Positions 62,621-64,000 of a DNA stretch of 64,000 bases are shown in pieces. A program made the translations under genes and the position numbers. Source of the stretch: Bradyrhizobium vignae (GTDB lineage: Bacteria; Pseudomonadota; Alphaproteobacteria; Rhizobiales; Xanthobacteraceae); the NCBI RefSeq assembly GCF_004114425.1, contig NZ_RDQF01000025.1, forward strand, positions 25,906 to 89,905, read 5' to 3'. The notes below the pieces were generated by a model. That model worked only from the letters and a program-made list of their open reading frames with translations, was not told the DNA's origin and made no database searches. Within the stretch, counting starts at the first letter, position 1, and every line of letters begins with the position of its first letter.

Positions 62621-64000
62621 GGAGAAACCGTAATCAGCAATCCATCCGGGCACCCACCGGAGCAGCGGGGAAGTTCAACTTCCCGGGATTGGCGGAGTAA
62701 ACGCGCATGTTGGTGCGACAACTCATGAGGGCTAAGGTCGTGTGAGGCTATGAATCTGACAGGTGCCTTGCGGGACTTCACTCTACAATCCAGATTGCCC
62801 ATTATTCCTACAGGCCCCGCCGCTTAGAGGCAGCGATATGTGAGCATGCAGCTTTCCAGCTTGATAGGACGACCATGGTACTTGGCATAGATGTGGTGAA
62901 AGCTAGTTTTGGTGAGTTGGAAAGGCGCAGTTTGATTGCGACAATGATCGGGCCGTCATTCCTTTTCCGAAGCACCCCGGTTTCGAAGAGATATTTACAC
63001 AGACTCTCATTGGCGATTCGCGCAACCGCAATAAGTATACGGTGCGGTACGATTTTGTGCCGAATTTTGTCTCAAATGGAGGGCGCAGATAGCGAATTTT
63101 GCGAAACGCCTTCAGGTTCTGACATTTTGATATTTCCTGAAAGAAGGCGGGTGGCTTTCACGTGCCCTCTAATGATGCGGAAGTCGCGAATCAGATCCGG
63201 CCTCCTATCGGAGCAGGTTGGTCGGCACAACGAGTCGTTTTCACTCCAGCTTCTCCTTCGTAAACCAGCGCAACCGACTAAGTCTGACAGGTGGCTTGCG
63301 GGACCTCTCGACGGTAAAAGGCAGAGCGCCCTGGGGCAGCCGCCCAAGGGTGCGAGGTGGCAGCGTTGCAGTGCCGTGACGCTGGCGAGCGGAGTTAGTG
63401 GCGCACGTGATAGGGACAGTGCTTTCCAAGGGCCTCTTCGACGAGCGCCGAGTCACGTCCTCATTTAACTTCGCTGGCAGCACGGAGCCGGTAGTTACAG
63501 CCGCTTTGAACAGCGCGCAGAGCCGGCCCGCGCTGCCTTCTCTCTAGTTCTAGACCTTCCGGGCTCGGAATACTTCAAAACACTAACCGGTGAGCCGTAA
63601 CCGATTCCTGCTCGTCGATTCCTGTCAGCCAGAACCTCGAGACGCTGACGGCTGGCAGCCAGTTACGCTGCGGTGCGTAACTATCGCGATCTGCTGCATA
63701 AGTGGGCCGACACGTTCTTTGGCCAATGTCATCATGAATTGAGGCGCTGCCCAACGATACCGAGAGCCCCGAGATCGCCTCTTTCACCCAATGGACAGCG
63801 GCTCTGATCTCGACGAGTTACGTCGGCTTGCGCCCTTGTGTCCCCGAAATCTGCCAGAATGTGGCAACGGGCAGTTGGATCAGAACCGCCCGTTGCCGGA
63901 ACTGAGCCCGTTGCGCCCAAAGGCGACAGAGCCTGCTAAAGAGCAAGGGACAGCTCCGGTGTCTTCCTGAACCCGAACAGTTGCAAGGGCTGCGAGCCCG

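Larger units (their letters stand above)
61512..64000. other. Poorly coding interior of the integrated element
   Basis: Apart from the two weak frames, no gene of confident family is visible here. Base usage is less GC-rich than the backbone and stop codons are frequent in all frames. A 22-base sequence close to TCTGACAGGTGCCTTGCGGG at 62756 recurs at 63283 with a few differences. It may be degraded or regulatory DNA of the element. Confidence 0.5.

Noticed and set aside
62875..63468. 197-residue plus-strand frame in the element
   Set aside because: Shows no domain, hydrophobic pattern or ribosome site and ends in Arg/Pro-rich text; probably chance.
59753..64000. Second copy of the tRNA 3' end (attR)
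   Set aside because: Read through to the end of the window and no match to the tRNA 3' half was seen.

Overview
The window is high-GC alphaproteobacterial DNA and most likely comes from a Bradyrhizobium species or a close relative. The evidence is the SciP/FlbD-type flagellar set, a PmtA-type methyltransferase, many solute-binding-protein transporters, small rhizobial hypothetical proteins and several families of dispersed palindromic repeats typical of that group. Nearly all of it (1 to about 59.7 kb) reads as chromosomal backbone. The last 4.3 kb is the left end of an integrated element.

Layout. 0-9 kb: 3' end of a DctA dicarboxylate carrier, AsmA-like protein, two-subunit CoA transferase, AraC regulator, a FixJ-like regulator whose phospho-acceptor Asp is Glu, and a DUF4139 protein with an apparent frameshift in its signal peptide. 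9-21 kb: phytase-like secreted protein, a sugar-type ABC transporter without an ATPase, a 2-hydroxyacid dehydrogenase, a chemoreceptor, an orphan TctC-type binding protein and two EamA exporters around a DUF1330 gene. 21-34.5 kb: purA, a proline-rich membrane protein, small secreted Cys-rich and membrane proteins, msrB/msrA, a RecD-like helicase, a luciferase-like monooxygenase, an RlpA-like protein, a LuxR regulator and an L,D-transpeptidase. 34.6-40.7 kb: a divergent cluster of an outer-membrane protein and a YncE-like propeller on one side, and an ATP-grasp ligase with a FetAB-like ABC exporter on the other, followed by a P450. 41-46.6 kb: a complete alkanesulfonate operon (two ssuA copies, ssuD, ssuC, ssuB, flavin reductase). 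46.7-56.7 kb: M20 peptidase and flagellar genes fliF-fliG-fliH-fliN-flbD, sciP, fliK-flgD. 57-59.5 kb: mnmA, a PmtA-like methyltransferase and a secreted small protein. 59.68-64 kb: tRNA-Met(CAU) followed by a large serine recombinase whose last codons are read from the opposite strand of the tRNA, then about 2.5 kb of poorly coding DNA.

How the genes work together. The flagellar genes form two minus-strand transcription units, and FlbD and SciP are their regulators. A GGCAA-N3-TTGCC palindrome lies upstream of both fliF and fliK and is a candidate shared operator. The ssu operon imports sulfonates and desulfonates them with reduced flavin made by the last gene. The YncE/outer-membrane/ATP-grasp/FetAB neighbourhood is the best candidate for an undescribed system: a ligase, an inner-membrane exporter, a periplasmic propeller and an outer-membrane protein, whose joint role I infer but cannot demonstrate. 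The recombinase-tRNA overlap marks the boundary of a mobile element whose other end is outside the window.
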